Positions 16,526 to 25,064 of a DNA stretch of 64,000 bases are shown piece by piece. The stretch's first letter is position 1. Every line of letters begins with the position of its first letter. Source of the DNA: Lentzea tibetensis (GTDB taxonomy: Bacteria > Actinomycetota > Actinomycetes > Mycobacteriales > Pseudonocardiaceae); assembly GCF_007845675.1 (NCBI RefSeq), contig NZ_VOBR01000025.1, positions 77,939 to 141,938 of the forward strand. The letters run 5' to 3'. The position numbers and the translations under genes are program-made. A model generated the notes under the pieces. That model was not told the origin of the DNA and made no database searches. It saw only the letters and a program-made list of their open reading frames with translations.

Positions 16526-16859
16526 AGAGCAGCCGCGACCGCACGAGGAACCGCACACCCAGCGGTGCCTCCAGGGAGAACCCGCTCCCCCGCCCCAGCA
16601 CCACGTCGATCGTCAGGTGCGTGTGCCGCCAGTACTCGAACTGCGCCGCCGACATCCACACCGGCACCGCGAGGTCGTCGACGACCAGGTCCCCGAGGTG
16701 GACGTCGGACGCTCCGGTGCGGAACTCCCCTGCGGGGAAGCACATCGGCGCGCTGCCGTCGCAGCAGCCGCCGGACTGGTGGAACATCAGCGGTCCGTGG
16801 TCGGCGACGAGGCGGCGGATCAGGTCCGCCGCCTCGTCCGTCAGTGCGACCCGCTCCAT
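16524..16859 (-). CDS. DUF779 family protein, aldehyde dehydrogenase partner (111 aa)
   Basis: Small protein of the DUF779 family, which is characteristically encoded right after ExaC/AcoD-type aldehyde dehydrogenases. The core QSGGCCDGSAPMCFP (residues 28-42) is a Cys-rich, probably metal- or cofactor-binding motif, and DVVLGRGSGFSLEAPLGVRF forms the C-terminal strand group. ATG 16859 shares one base with the dehydrogenase stop (TGATG), so translation is coupled. Biochemical role is not established; a role in dehydrogenase maturation or protection is a reasonable inference from the constant gene pairing. Confidence 0.9.
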   Translation of the reverse strand: MERVALTDEAADLIRRLVADHGPLMFHQSGGCCDGSAPMCFPAGEFRTGASDVHLGDLVVDDLAVPVWMSAAQFEYWRHTHLTIDVVLGRGSGFSLEAPLGVRFLVRSRLL

Positions 16860-18382
16860 CAGAAGAAGCCCTGCGCGTCCTGCCCGTAGCTGACGAGCAG
16901 GTTCTTCGTCTGCTGGTAGTGGTCGAGCATCATGCGGTGGTTCTCGCGCCCGATGCCGGAGTTCTTGTACCCGCCGAACGCGGCGTGCGCGGGATAGGCG
17001 TGGTAGTTGTTCACCCACACCCGCCCGGCCTGGATGTCGCGGCCCGCCCGGTACGCCACGCCACCGTCCCTCGACCACACGCCGGCGCCGAGCCCGTAGA
17101 GCGTGTCGTTCGCGATCTTCATGGCGTCGTCGTACGAGTCGAACCTGGTCACCGACACGACCGGCCCGAAGATCTCCTCCTGGAAGATCCGCATCTTGTT
17201 GTCGCCCTCGAAGATCGTCGGCGTGACGTAGTAGCCGCCGGACAACTCGCCGCCGAGGTCGGCGCGTTCGCCACCGGTGACGAGGCGGGCACCTTCCCGC
17301 TTGCCGATGTCGATGTACGCCAGGATCTTCTCCAGCTGGTCGTTGCTGGCCTGCGCGCCGATCATCGTGTCGGTGTCGAGCGGATGACCCTGCCGGATCG
17401 CCTTGGTGCGCTCGGTCGCGTCGCTCAGGAAGCGGTCGTAGATGCCGCTCTGGATCAACGCGCGGGACGGGCACGTGCACACCTCGCCCTGGTTGAGAGC
17501 GAACATCGTGAAGCCCTCCAACGCCTTGTCGTAGAAGGCGTCCTGGTGCGCGGCGACGTCGCTGAAGAAGACGTTCGGGCTCTTGCCGCCCAGCTCCAGC
17601 GTCACCGGGATGATGTTCTCGCTGGCGTACTGCATGATCAGTCTGCCGGTGGTCGTCTCACCGGTGAACGCGACCTTCGCGACCCGGCTGCTCGACGCCA
17701 GCGGCTTGCCCGCCTCCACGCCGAAGCCGTTCACGACGTTGACCACGCCGGGCGGCAGCAGGTCCGCGATGAGCTCCATCAGCACGTGGATCGACGCGGG
17801 CGTCTGCTCGGCGGGCTTGAGCACGACCGCGTTGCCTGCGGCCAGCGCCGGCGCGAGCTTCCACGTCGCCATGAGCAGCGGGAAGTTCCACGGGATGATC
17901 TGGGCGACCACGCCCAGCGGCTCCTGGAAGTGGTAGGCGACGAGGTCGTCGCTGATCTGCGAGATGCCGCCCTCCTGCGCCCGGATCACGCCCGCGAAGT
18001 AGCGGAAGTGGTCGACCGCGAGCGGCAGGTCGGCGGCGAGCGTCTCGCGGATCGGCTTGCCGTTCTCCCACGTCTCCGCGACGGCCAGCAGCTCGAGGTT
18101 GTCCTCGATGCGGTCCGCGATCTCGTTCAGCACGTTCGCGCGCTGCGCGACCGGCGTCCGCCCCCACGCCGCGGACGCGCCGTGCGCCGCGTCCAGCGCC
18201 CGCTCGACGTCCTCCGCCGTGCCGCGCGCGACCTCGGTGAACACCTCGCCGGTGACCGGGGTCGGGTTGGCGAAGTACTCGCCCTTGGCCGGTCGGACGT
18301 AGTCGCCGCCGATGAAGTGGTCGTACCGATCGCGGTACGTCACCAGGCTGCCGGGCTGTCCGGGCGCCGCGTACTTCGCCAT
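16859..18382 (-). CDS. NAD-dependent aldehyde dehydrogenase, ExaC/AcoD type (507 aa)
   Basis: Oxidises an aliphatic aldehyde, typically acetaldehyde, to the acid with NAD. Cofactor region [20 protein letters not shown] then LKPAEQTP; general base Glu in [14 protein letters not shown]; catalytic Cys in [13 protein letters not shown], with the second Cys and the sequence around it typical of the ExaC/AcoD group; C-terminal [19 protein letters not shown]. Length fits the family. ATG 18382 is preceded by GGGAGG; the upstream in-frame extension is not conserved. It forms an operon with DUF779 and is divergent from a GAF-type regulator that probably controls it, as AcoR-like proteins do for acetoin and alcohol dehydrogenases. 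Confidence 0.94.
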   Translation of the reverse strand: MAKYAAPGQPGSLVTYRDRYDHFIGGDYVRPAKGEYFANPTPVTGEVFTEVARGTAEDVERALDAAHGASAAWGRTPVAQRANVLNEIADRIEDNLELLAVAETWENGKPIRETLAADLPLAVDHFRYFAGVIRAQEGGISQISDDLVAYHFQEPLGVVAQIIPWNFPLLMATWKLAPALAAGNAVVLKPAEQTPASIHVLMELIADLLPPGVVNVVNGFGVEAGKPLASSSRVAKVAFTGETTTGRLIMQYASENIIPVTLELGGKSPNVFFSDVAAHQDAFYDKALEGFTMFALNQGEVCTCPSRALIQSGIYDRFLSDATERTKAIRQGHPLDTDTMIGAQASNDQLEKILAYIDIGKREGARLVTGGERADLGGELSGGYYVTPTIFEGDNKMRIFQEEIFGPVVSVTRFDSYDDAMKIANDTLYGLGAGVWSRDGGVAYRAGRDIQAGRVWVNNYHAYPAHAAFGGYKNSGIGRENHRMMLDHYQQTKNLLVSYGQDAQGFF

Positions 18383-18453
18383 GTCTAACCTCCCGCTTTG
18401 GATGGACCGCAACGTAGATACCTGCGGGTTTCACCGACGTTGCACGCGATCGG

Positions 18454-18622
18454 ACTAGTGCCGTGGCCGTCAGCCTTCGCCCCGTATTCGGCCGTCAGAC
18501 GGGTGCGTCGCGGTGCCGGCCCCGCGTCCTCATCCTGTTTGGCTGTGGGCGTGGGGCCGGTGCCGCGAGGCGCCCTGCTGAGCGTCGAAGACGCGGCGAA
18601 GGCTGGCGGTCACGGCACTAGT
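18454..18622. promoter_or_regulatory. Pair of inverted 12-bp operator-like sites in the ALDH/GAF-regulator spacer
   Basis: ACTAGTGCCGTG at 18454-18465 recurs exactly, inverted, as CACGGCACTAGT at 18611-18622. Similarity extends outward to about 18 of 20 bases. One copy lies about 70 bp upstream of the aldehyde dehydrogenase start and the other 35 bp upstream of the regulator start, as expected for one protein acting on both divergent promoters. The 274-bp spacer holds no gene. Confidence 0.55.
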
Positions 18623-18656
18623 TGCCAAAGCAACGAGATGCGGTCACCCTGTCCAG

Positions 18657-20009
18657 ATGGATCCGCGCGAGGCGGTGGTCGACGGCACGCCGGGCGCACG
18701 CCCGCTGATCGTCGAGTCGTGGCGACGCTCGCTCGCCGCCCGCGTCAACCCCGACGGCCACGAGGCGCCGGTCGTGTTCGCACCGGACGAGGTCGCGTTC
18801 CGCCGCGAAACCCACCCGCTCGCCGCGACCATGCCCACGCTGCGCTCGACGCTGGTCAGCATCGCCGACGAGGCGTCCCACATCATGATCGTCACCGACG
18901 CGGACGGCCACATCCTGTGGTGCGAGGGAGCCGCCCCGATCCGCGGCCGCGCCGAACGCGTGCACCTCACCGAGGGCTCGCGGTGGAGCGAGGACGCCAT
19001 CGGCACGAACGCCATGGGCACCGCCTTGGCCACCGGCCGCCCGGTCACCGTGCACTCCGCCGAGCACCTGGTGCGGACCTACCACGGCTGGACGTGCGCG
19101 GCGAGCCCCGTGCGCGACCCGGACACCGGCCGCATCATCGGCGTCGTCGACGTGAGCGGACCGGTCACCGCACTGCACCCCGCCGTGGTCGGCCTGGTGT
19201 CGGCCTCCGCACAGCTGGCGGAAGGCCTCCTGTTCGCGCGGCTCGCGGCCGCCGACGAACGTCTGCGCTCGGCGAACATGCACCACCTGACGGCGTTGCG
19301 CGGCGCGCCAGGCGCTCTGCTCAGCCCGACCGGGCGCGTTCTGGCGTCCACTGTGGACATCGGTAGCCGGGTGGACGTGCTGGCGCCGTGCGGCGTGCTG
19401 GAGCCGTTGGAGTCCGGCTACCTGCTGCGGCTGGCCGCGCGCGGGTTGCCGGTGGTGTCACTGCGCTTCCTGGGTGGCGTTGCGGCTGCTGTGGACGGTC
19501 GGCCGCTGTCGTTGACCTTGCGGCATGCCGAGGTGTTGACCGCGCTGGCGTTGCACCCGTCCGGGCTGACCGCCGACCAGCTGGCGCTGCTGCTCTACGG
19601 CGAGCGCGGCAACCCGGTGACCGTGCGCGCCGAGCTGCACCGGCTGCGGGCTCAGCTCGGTGACGTGCTGCTCACCAAGCCCTACCGGCTCGGGGCTGAC
19701 GTGCGTGCGGACTTCCTGACCGTGCGGTCCGCTCTCCGTTCCGGTGACCCGCTCGTCGCTGCCTTTGCTTACCGGGGGCCGCTGCTGCCCGCGTCCGAGG
19801 CGCCGGTCGTGCTGGCTGAGCGGGAGGAGTTGGCCGTCGGGGTTCGGCGTGCTGCGCTCACCCGTGGCGATGTGGATGCGTTGTGGTCGTTGGCTCAGAC
19901 CGGTGAGGATGCTGAGGTGCTCGAGCGGCTGGTCCGCGTGCTGCCCGCTTGCGACCCCAGGCAGCCGGTTGCCGAGACGCGGCTGCGGCGGGCGCTCCGG
20001 CCCGACTGA
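18657..20009 (+). CDS. GAF-domain transcriptional regulator, AcoR-like N-terminus with a C-terminal winged-helix instead of the AAA domain (450 aa)
   Basis: Residues 1-190 follow the AcoR pattern: ESWRRSLAARVNPDG, HPLAATMPTL, then a GAF domain with EDAIGTNAMGTALATGRPV and YHGWTCAASPVRDPDTGRII. In sigma54-dependent AcoR proteins an AAA+ module comes next; here it is absent. Instead residues about 270-345 (LTLRHAEVLTALALHPSGLT, LYGERGNPVTVRAELHRLRAQLG) look like a SARP/OmpR-type winged helix, which suits sigma70-type promoters. Divergent from the aldehyde dehydrogenase operon, with a paired inverted site between, so it very likely senses an alcohol or aldehyde-derived signal and controls that operon. 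ATG 18657; ribosome site weak. Confidence 0.85.
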   Translation: MDPREAVVDGTPGARPLIVESWRRSLAARVNPDGHEAPVVFAPDEVAFRRETHPLAATMPTLRSTLVSIADEASHIMIVTDADGHILWCEGAAPIRGRAERVHLTEGSRWSEDAIGTNAMGTALATGRPVTVHSAEHLVRTYHGWTCAASPVRDPDTGRIIGVVDVSGPVTALHPAVVGLVSASAQLAEGLLFARLAAADERLRSANMHHLTALRGAPGALLSPTGRVLASTVDIGSRVDVLAPCGVLEPLESGYLLRLAARGLPVVSLRFLGGVAAAVDGRPLSLTLRHAEVLTALALHPSGLTADQLALLLYGERGNPVTVRAELHRLRAQLGDVLLTKPYRLGADVRADFLTVRSALRSGDPLVAAFAYRGPLLPASEAPVVLAEREELAVGVRRAALTRGDVDALWSLAQTGEDAEVLERLVRVLPACDPRQPVAETRLRRALRPD

Positions 20010-20012
20010 GGG

Positions 20013-20106
20013 TGCGGGGTTGCCGGGCTTCGCTCGGACCACGAGTGATGCCTCCTCCGTCGGCGTCACTCGTACCGAATTCTTGGGTGGCTTCGCGCCG
20101 GGGTCC
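20013..20106 (+). repeat. 94-bp direct repeat, copy A, with internal hairpin
   Basis: Matches 20235-20328 at 91 of 94 positions. Contains the hairpin 20041-20073: ACGAGTGATGCC paired with GGCGTCACTCGT (one G-U in RNA) around the loop TCCTCCGTC. Confidence 0.85.
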
Positions 20107-20234
20107 CGATCCGGCGGTCATCTTTCGTTTTTCTGGTCGCGTTGGGCCCGTGGTTGGCGGGCGGTGGCTGGGCTTGGCCTTGCTTTCTCGGGACCCTGGT
20201 TGCCGTTGTGGCTCTTTCCCTGCTCACTGTGGTG

Positions 20235-20328
20235 TGCGGGGTTGCCGGGCTTCGCCCGGACCACGAGTGATGCCTCCTCCGTCGGCGTCACTCGTACCGA
20301 ATTCTTGGGTGGCTTGGCACCGGGGTCC
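20235..20328 (+). repeat. 94-bp direct repeat, copy B, with internal hairpin
   Basis: Second copy, offset 222 bp from copy A, three substitutions, no indels. The hairpin at 20263-20295 is unchanged, including the TCCTCC loop; all three differences lie outside it. Confidence 0.85.
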
Positions 20329-20466
20329 GGTCGTCCCGACTGACTGGCGTGCTCACGCAAGGGTCCCCGCCCAGGGGCACCCTGATTCCATTTTCCCAGC
20401 GAGCACCGACAATTTCGGGCCTTCACGAGCCAGTTGTCCACAGGCACGAGCCCTGACGCGCGGCCT

Positions 20467-21411
20467 TCACTCCGCGTACCGCGCCGAAAGCTCAGCACCG
20501 ATCCGCCCCAACTGCGCCTGAACCGCGGCAGGCTCCACCACCTCGACCATCCCACCCCACCCGGCGAGGTGCCGCGCGATGTCCAACGGCGTAGGCGCGC
20601 CGACCCGCACCCGCACCCGCCCATCAGCCAGCGACTCCTCAGTAGAGCAATGCCGCCCGAACTGATCACGCAGCACCCGCTCGAACCGCGCATCCAGCAG
20701 CACAACAGCCCACGTCCGCGACCGCCGCTCCTCGACCTCGCCGACAACCGTCTCCCAAGCCTCGTTCAACGCGAAAGACGACGGCCGCGAGAACGTCCCA
20801 GAAGTAACCGAGGCGGACACGATCCGGTCCACGCGAAAGGTGCGCTGCCCGCGCGCGGTCCCGGCGATCAGGTACCAGATGTCGTCCTTGTCGACGAGCC
20901 CCCACGGGTCGACGAGCCGCGTGGACTGTTCGCGTGCGCCGCTGGTGTAGACGAGTTCGACCTGGCGCCTGCGGATCACCGCGTCCTGCAGCAGGTCGAC
21001 CATCTCGGGGCGCCGGCGATCGCGTTCGCCCCACCGGGTCGGGTCGATCATCGTGGCGCCCGCGGCGGCCTCGGCGTCCGCGCGCAGCGTCTGCGGCAGA
21101 GCGCGCACGAGTTTGCGCAGAGCCGCCTTGGCCTCACCGGGCACGGCCGCGGCCGGGCCGACCAGCAGGAACAACGCCTGCGCCTCGGTGGAAGACAACC
21201 CGCTCAGGTCGGTCCGGGCACCGCCGACCAGCGACCACCCGCCGCCGCGCCCAGGCTGCGGGTACACCGGGATGCCCGCCGCGGACAGCGCCTCCAGGTC
21301 GCGGCGGGCCGTCGCGACGGACACCTCCAGCTCGTCCGCCAGCTCGGCGGCGGTCACCCGGCCGCGCGCCTGCATCAGCAGGAGGGCGGCGACTAGACGG
21401 TCTGCGCGCAT
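20467..21411 (-). CDS. WYL-domain transcriptional regulator with N-terminal DeoR/HTH_11 domain (314 aa)
   Basis: N-terminal winged helix, residues 1-60 (LVAALLLMQARGRVTAAELADELEVSVATARRDLEAL), then a WYL domain at about 135-215 with the STRLVDPWGLVDKDDIWYLI core (PWGLV..., WYL) and FRVDRI, then a WCX-type C-terminal extension. WYL proteins bind nucleic-acid or nucleotide ligands and many repress or activate a neighbouring operon. Divergent from the VOC-YdeI operon 86 bp away with a 10-bp inverted repeat between, so autoregulation and control of that operon are likely. ATG 21411 with GGAGA about 11 bases upstream. Confidence 0.92.
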   Translation of the reverse strand: MRADRLVAALLLMQARGRVTAAELADELEVSVATARRDLEALSAAGIPVYPQPGRGGGWSLVGGARTDLSGLSSTEAQALFLLVGPAAAVPGEAKAALRKLVRALPQTLRADAEAAAGATMIDPTRWGERDRRRPEMVDLLQDAVIRRRQVELVYTSGAREQSTRLVDPWGLVDKDDIWYLIAGTARGQRTFRVDRIVSASVTSGTFSRPSSFALNEAWETVVGEVEERRSRTWAVVLLDARFERVLRDQFGRHCSTEESLADGRVRVRVGAPTPLDIARHLAGWGGMVEVVEPAAVQAQLGRIGAELSARYAE

Positions 21412-21430
21412 GTCAGGAAGTTTCTCCGTA

Positions 21431-21455
21431 AAAGTGCTCAGTTGATGAGCACTTT
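21431..21455. promoter_or_regulatory. Probable WYL-regulator operator, perfect 10-bp inverted repeat
   Basis: AAAGTGCTCA (21431-21440) and TGAGCACTTT (21446-21455) with a five-base spacer, placed midway between the divergent WYL and VOC genes. It begins 20 bp upstream of the WYL start codon and would overlap its transcription start. Confidence 0.65.
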
Positions 21456-21497
21456 AGGCCGGAGGATGGAGACAACAACAGAGCAGAGGAGCCCACG

Positions 21498-21905
21498 ATG
21501 TTGCGAGGACTCACCACCGTCACCTTCTTCGCCGACGACGTCCCGGCCGCGGTCGCCTGGTACACGCAGGTGTTCGGCGCCGAGCCCTACTTCCAGCGGC
21601 CCGTCGAAGGCACCCCCGCGTACGTCGAGTTCCGGGTCGGCGACTACCAGCACGAGTTCGGCATCCTCGACAACCGGTTCTGCCCGCACCCCACCGGCAC
21701 GACGGGCGGCGCGGTCGTCTACTGGGCCGTCGACGACGTCCAGGCCGAGTTCGACCGGCTGATCGGGCTCGGTGCGACCGTCCACGACGAGCCGACCGAG
21801 CGCGGGCCCGGTTTCACCACCGCGTCCGTGGTCGACCCGTTCGGCAACGTGCTCGGCGTCATGTTCAACCAGCACTACCTCGACGTGCTCGGAGGCCGGA
21901 AGTGA
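21498..21905 (+). CDS. VOC-family (glyoxalase/bleomycin-resistance fold) protein (135 aa)
   Basis: Two beta-alpha-beta-beta-beta modules. Module one begins LRGLTTVTFFADDVPAAVAWYTQVFG and ends with VEFRVGDYQHEFGILDNRF; module two has VVYWAVDDVQAEFDRLIGLG and ASVVDPFGNVLGVMFN. The His/Glu positions could bind a metal, but the substrate is not predictable; such proteins are often thiol-dependent isomerases, dioxygenases or drug binders. ATG 21498 follows an AGAGGAG site. First gene of a coupled pair with a YdeI-type protein under probable WYL control. Confidence 0.88.
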   Translation: MLRGLTTVTFFADDVPAAVAWYTQVFGAEPYFQRPVEGTPAYVEFRVGDYQHEFGILDNRFCPHPTGTTGGAVVYWAVDDVQAEFDRLIGLGATVHDEPTERGPGFTTASVVDPFGNVLGVMFNQHYLDVLGGRK

Positions 21906-22450
21906 TCACGTTCCACGCACGCACAACGGACGAATGGCGAACGTGGCTGGAGCAGAACGGCCAGGAGGCAGAGGAGATCTGGCTGATCATCCACCACGCC
22001 GACAGCCCGACGCCCAGCCCGCGCTACCACGAGGCCATCGAGCACGCGCTGTGCTTCGGCTGGATCGACGGGCTCCACCGGAAGCGCGACGAGCACAGCT
22101 CGCAGCTCCGGTTCACGCCGCGCACCCCGCGCAGCAGCTGGAGCGCGGTGAACCGGGAACGCGCGCGGCGGATGACCGAGCAGGGGCTGATGACCGACGC
22201 CGGTCAGGCCACGATCGACCTGGCCAAGGCGAAGGGCACCTGGGAGGTCGACGCGACCATGCCTGCGGAACTACGCGACCTGCTCGCAAACAACAACACC
22301 GCGAGCTCGAACTTCGACCGCTTCCCGCCGTCGTCGAAGCGGCTGATCCTGGAGTGGATCGCGACCGCGAAGAAGCCGGAGACCAGGCAGAAGAGGATCA
22401 CGCAGACGGTCGAGCTCGCCGAGCGCAACGTCCGCGCGAACCACCGGTAG
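21902..22450 (+). CDS. YdeI/OmpD-associated family protein (182 aa)
   Basis: Cytoplasmic protein of the YdeI/OmdA family, which in enterobacteria is linked to resistance to cationic peptides. Signature segments: FHARTTDEWRTWLEQNG, then YHEAIEHALCFGWIDGLHRK (residues 40-59), FTPRTPRSSWSAVNRERA, and the C-terminal DRFPPSSKRLILEWIATAKKP and TRQKRITQTVELAERN. GTG 21902 overlaps the VOC stop as GTGA and has GGAGG at 21891-21895, so the two are translationally coupled. The function in actinobacteria is unknown. Confidence 0.88.
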   Translation: MITFHARTTDEWRTWLEQNGQEAEEIWLIIHHADSPTPSPRYHEAIEHALCFGWIDGLHRKRDEHSSQLRFTPRTPRSSWSAVNRERARRMTEQGLMTDAGQATIDLAKAKGTWEVDATMPAELRDLLANNNTASSNFDRFPPSSKRLILEWIATAKKPETRQKRITQTVELAERNVRANHR

Positions 22451-22451
22451 A

Positions 22452-24986
22452 TCACCGGTCAACCGAGGCGAGGACCCGCGCCACCCCGGCGCGGGACCGC
22501 ACCTCCAGCTTCGCGAAGATCCGCGACAGGTGGCCCTCGACGGTCTTCTCCGCCATCCGCAGCTGCCGCGCCACCTGCCGGTTGGTCAGCCCCTCCCCGA
22601 CCAGCTCGGCGACCTGCCGCTCGCGCTTCGTCAACGTCCCCAGCCCATCACCCACCGGCAAGACCGCGACTCCACATTCGGCGAACAACGCCCGCGCCCG
22701 CCGCGCACCGGCCTCACCGCCGAGCGCGAGGTACGCCTGCGCTTCCTCAAGCCGTTGTCCCGCAGAGGAAAACCGGGAAACCGCAGCGGAGGCGCGCGCA
22801 GTAGCCGACTCGCCGCGCGCCGCGTGCACGTGCGCCCACGCGAGGTCGGCGAACCCGAGACAACCGGGCAGCCCCAACGACTCCGCGGCGACGGAAGCCT
22901 GAGTCGCCCACGGAACCGCGTCCTCACCCGCACCGATCGCGGCCCGCACGATCAGCTCGTACATCTCCGGCCGGTACGCGAGCGGAACCCGTGGCAGCTC
23001 GAGGCCGCCGCCCGCCGAGGTCAGCTCGAACAACGCGGCCTCGTGCGAGCCCGCGGCCAGCAGCGCGTGACCGACGCGCAGGCGGGCGATGGTCGGGTGC
23101 CAGCCCTCGAACGCGCGCGCCACGTCCACCGCCTGCCGCGCGACCTCCAGCCCGCGCACGTGGTCACCACGCAGGGTCAACAGCCACGAGTGCACGGCGA
23201 GCGTCAACGCGTGCAGGTCGGCGCTGCCGCTGAGGTACGCGACCTCGGCCGACTCCTCGGCGCCCGCCTCGGCCTCGGCGAGACATCCCAGCCACCGCAA
23301 CGAGTTCGCGCGGCCCAGCAGCAGGTTGCCGAGCATGTGGTGCTGGCCGGTCGACAGCGCGACGGACAAAGCGCGTTCGTAGTGGCGCAAGGCATCGCGG
23401 TTGCGGCCGAGGCGCAGCTCGCTCCACGCCACCCACACCACCGACTCCAGGCGTTCCGCGACGGCCTGGTCGGTCGCGCCGTCCACGGCCGAAGCGGCCG
23501 GGCCGAGGTGGCGAGCGTCGCCACCGACCAGCGCGGTCACGCCGTTCGCGCCCGCTTCGAGCACGGTGTCGCCGGACGCGCGGGCCTGCGCGCGGACGTC
23601 GTCGAGCAGCGTCGTGATCACGTCCGCCGACTCGAGCACCTGCAGCAGCGACACGGCGAGCACGAGCTTCAGCACGGCGGCGGACGCGGTGTCGTGCGTC
23701 ATGATCGCCAGCTCGCGCGCGGCCAGCGCGCGCACCTCGGCGTGCTTGCCGAGCGCGCGTTCGACGTGCGCGCAGAACGCCACGACGCGCAGTCGATCAG
23801 GGTGGTCGGCGGGCAGCACCGCGAGCAAACCGTGCAGCGCCGCACGGCTTTCCGGCAGCCTGCCGGAAAGCCCGAGCGCGCGGGCGTGGCCCCAGCGCAG
23901 CTCCCAGCGCTCCTCGTCGCTCAGTTCCAGCGCGGTCGCGAACCAGTGTGCCGCCGTGGCGGGCGCGCGGTGCACGACGTCGTGCGCGGCCGACGACAAC
24001 ACCGCCACCGCGCCGTGATCACCGCGGCGAGCGGCGTGCTCCACGTGGTGCGCCCGCGTTTCCGCAGGCGCGCCAAGGCGTTCGAGCACCAGCGCTGCGC
24101 GCGAGTGCGTGCTGTGCCGGACGGCCGCGGGCGCCGAGTGGTACGCGACGTTGCGCACGGTCGGATGGCGGAACCGGTAGGTGCGCAGGTCGTTCTCCGG
24201 GCGCACCAGGTCCGCGGTCATCAGTTCGTCCAGTGCGCCAAGGGTTTCCTCGACGCTGAGGTTCGCGACCTCGGCCACCAGGTCCGGTTCGAACGGGTCG
24301 GCGGTGACCGCCGCGATCTGCAGCAGCCTGCGCGTCTGGGGTCTCAACGCGTCCATCTCACCGCGCAGCGCCGCGTCCACCGACGCCGACCCGCCCGACA
24401 ACGCCTCCAGGTAGAACGGGTTGCCGCCGGCCGCCTCGAACAGCGCACCGCACTGGCCTGCGGGCACGCCGAGCAACGCGGCCGCGTCGTCCAATGCGAG
24501 CGGGCCCAGTTCGATGTGCACGACCGACGCGCAGTCCAGCCGCAGCTGGCGAGGCCGGTAGGCGCACGCGACGAGCACGCCGCGCGGCCGATGGCGCACC
24601 AGGTGGTGCACCAGCTCGATCGACGCGGTGTCCGCCCAGTGCAGGTCGTCCAGCACGAGCAGCAGGCCGCCGTCCGCGCCGAGCCGTTCGAGCAGTGCGC
24701 GGACCTCGCGGTGCAGCGCGTGCCGCCCAGCCGCGGACAGGTCGGCACCGGCGGTCCAGTGGTCGGCGAGCGCGTCGGCGAACACGCCGAACGGGATGCT
24801 CCGCTCGAACTCGCCGACCCGGCCGGCCAGCACCGTCATCCCCGCGGCGGCCGCACGTTCCGCGGCCCACGCGAGCAGCGTCGACTTGCCCATGCCGGGA
24901 TCACCGGACACCGCCACGACGCCGGTCCCGGACGCGATGCACCCCTCGAGCACCGCCTCCTCACCCGACCTGCCCACCAGGGGCAC
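22452..24986 (-). CDS. LAL-type LuxR regulator with N-terminal AAA/STAND ATPase (844 aa)
   Basis: Large ATP-binding LuxR-family regulator. Walker A SGDPGMGKSTLLAW near the N-terminus and Walker B LLVLDDLHW, then a long helical TPR-like middle, and a C-terminal LuxR helix-turn-helix TKRERQVAELVGEGLTNRQV...EKTVEGHLSRIFAKL. Such proteins typically activate catabolic, antibiotic or developmental genes. The start is uncertain: the frame is open back to ATG 25070, but that codon overlaps the start of the divergent CHAP gene and leaves no promoter; GTG 24986, just before the conserved PLVGR, leaves a 78-bp spacer and is preferred. Its stop is one base after the YdeI stop (convergent). Confidence 0.85.
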   Translation of the reverse strand: MPLVGRSGEEAVLEGCIASGTGVVAVSGDPGMGKSTLLAWAAERAAAAGMTVLAGRVGEFERSIPFGVFADALADHWTAGADLSAAGRHALHREVRALLERLGADGGLLLVLDDLHWADTASIELVHHLVRHRPRGVLVACAYRPRQLRLDCASVVHIELGPLALDDAAALLGVPAGQCGALFEAAGGNPFYLEALSGGSASVDAALRGEMDALRPQTRRLLQIAAVTADPFEPDLVAEVANLSVEETLGALDELMTADLVRPENDLRTYRFRHPTVRNVAYHSAPAAVRHSTHSRAALVLERLGAPAETRAHHVEHAARRGDHGAVAVLSSAAHDVVHRAPATAAHWFATALELSDEERWELRWGHARALGLSGRLPESRAALHGLLAVLPADHPDRLRVVAFCAHVERALGKHAEVRALAARELAIMTHDTASAAVLKLVLAVSLLQVLESADVITTLLDDVRAQARASGDTVLEAGANGVTALVGGDARHLGPAASAVDGATDQAVAERLESVVWVAWSELRLGRNRDALRHYERALSVALSTGQHHMLGNLLLGRANSLRWLGCLAEAEAGAEESAEVAYLSGSADLHALTLAVHSWLLTLRGDHVRGLEVARQAVDVARAFEGWHPTIARLRVGHALLAAGSHEAALFELTSAGGGLELPRVPLAYRPEMYELIVRAAIGAGEDAVPWATQASVAAESLGLPGCLGFADLAWAHVHAARGESATARASAAVSRFSSAGQRLEEAQAYLALGGEAGARRARALFAECGVAVLPVGDGLGTLTKRERQVAELVGEGLTNRQVARQLRMAEKTVEGHLSRIFAKLEVRSRAGVARVLASVDR

Positions 24987-25064
24987 CCGAGGGTTTTCCC
25001 TCGTAGCGACGCGAACCCCGCCACTGCCAGCCTTCTGCCAGGACAGCTCGGAAAGGAAATCGGA

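Larger units (their letters stand above)
20010..20466. other. 457-bp non-coding region carrying a duplicated 94-bp element
   Basis: Between convergent genes (GAF regulator and WYL regulator). It holds two 94-bp direct repeats (listed separately) separated by 128 bp of T-rich, non-coding-looking sequence, and a 138-bp tail with no recognised feature. Open frames across it only reflect base composition. Confidence 0.75.

Noticed and set aside
20434-21396. 320-residue plus-strand frame opposite the WYL regulator
   Set aside because: Antisense shadow of a well-supported gene; His/Pro/Arg-rich with no domain.
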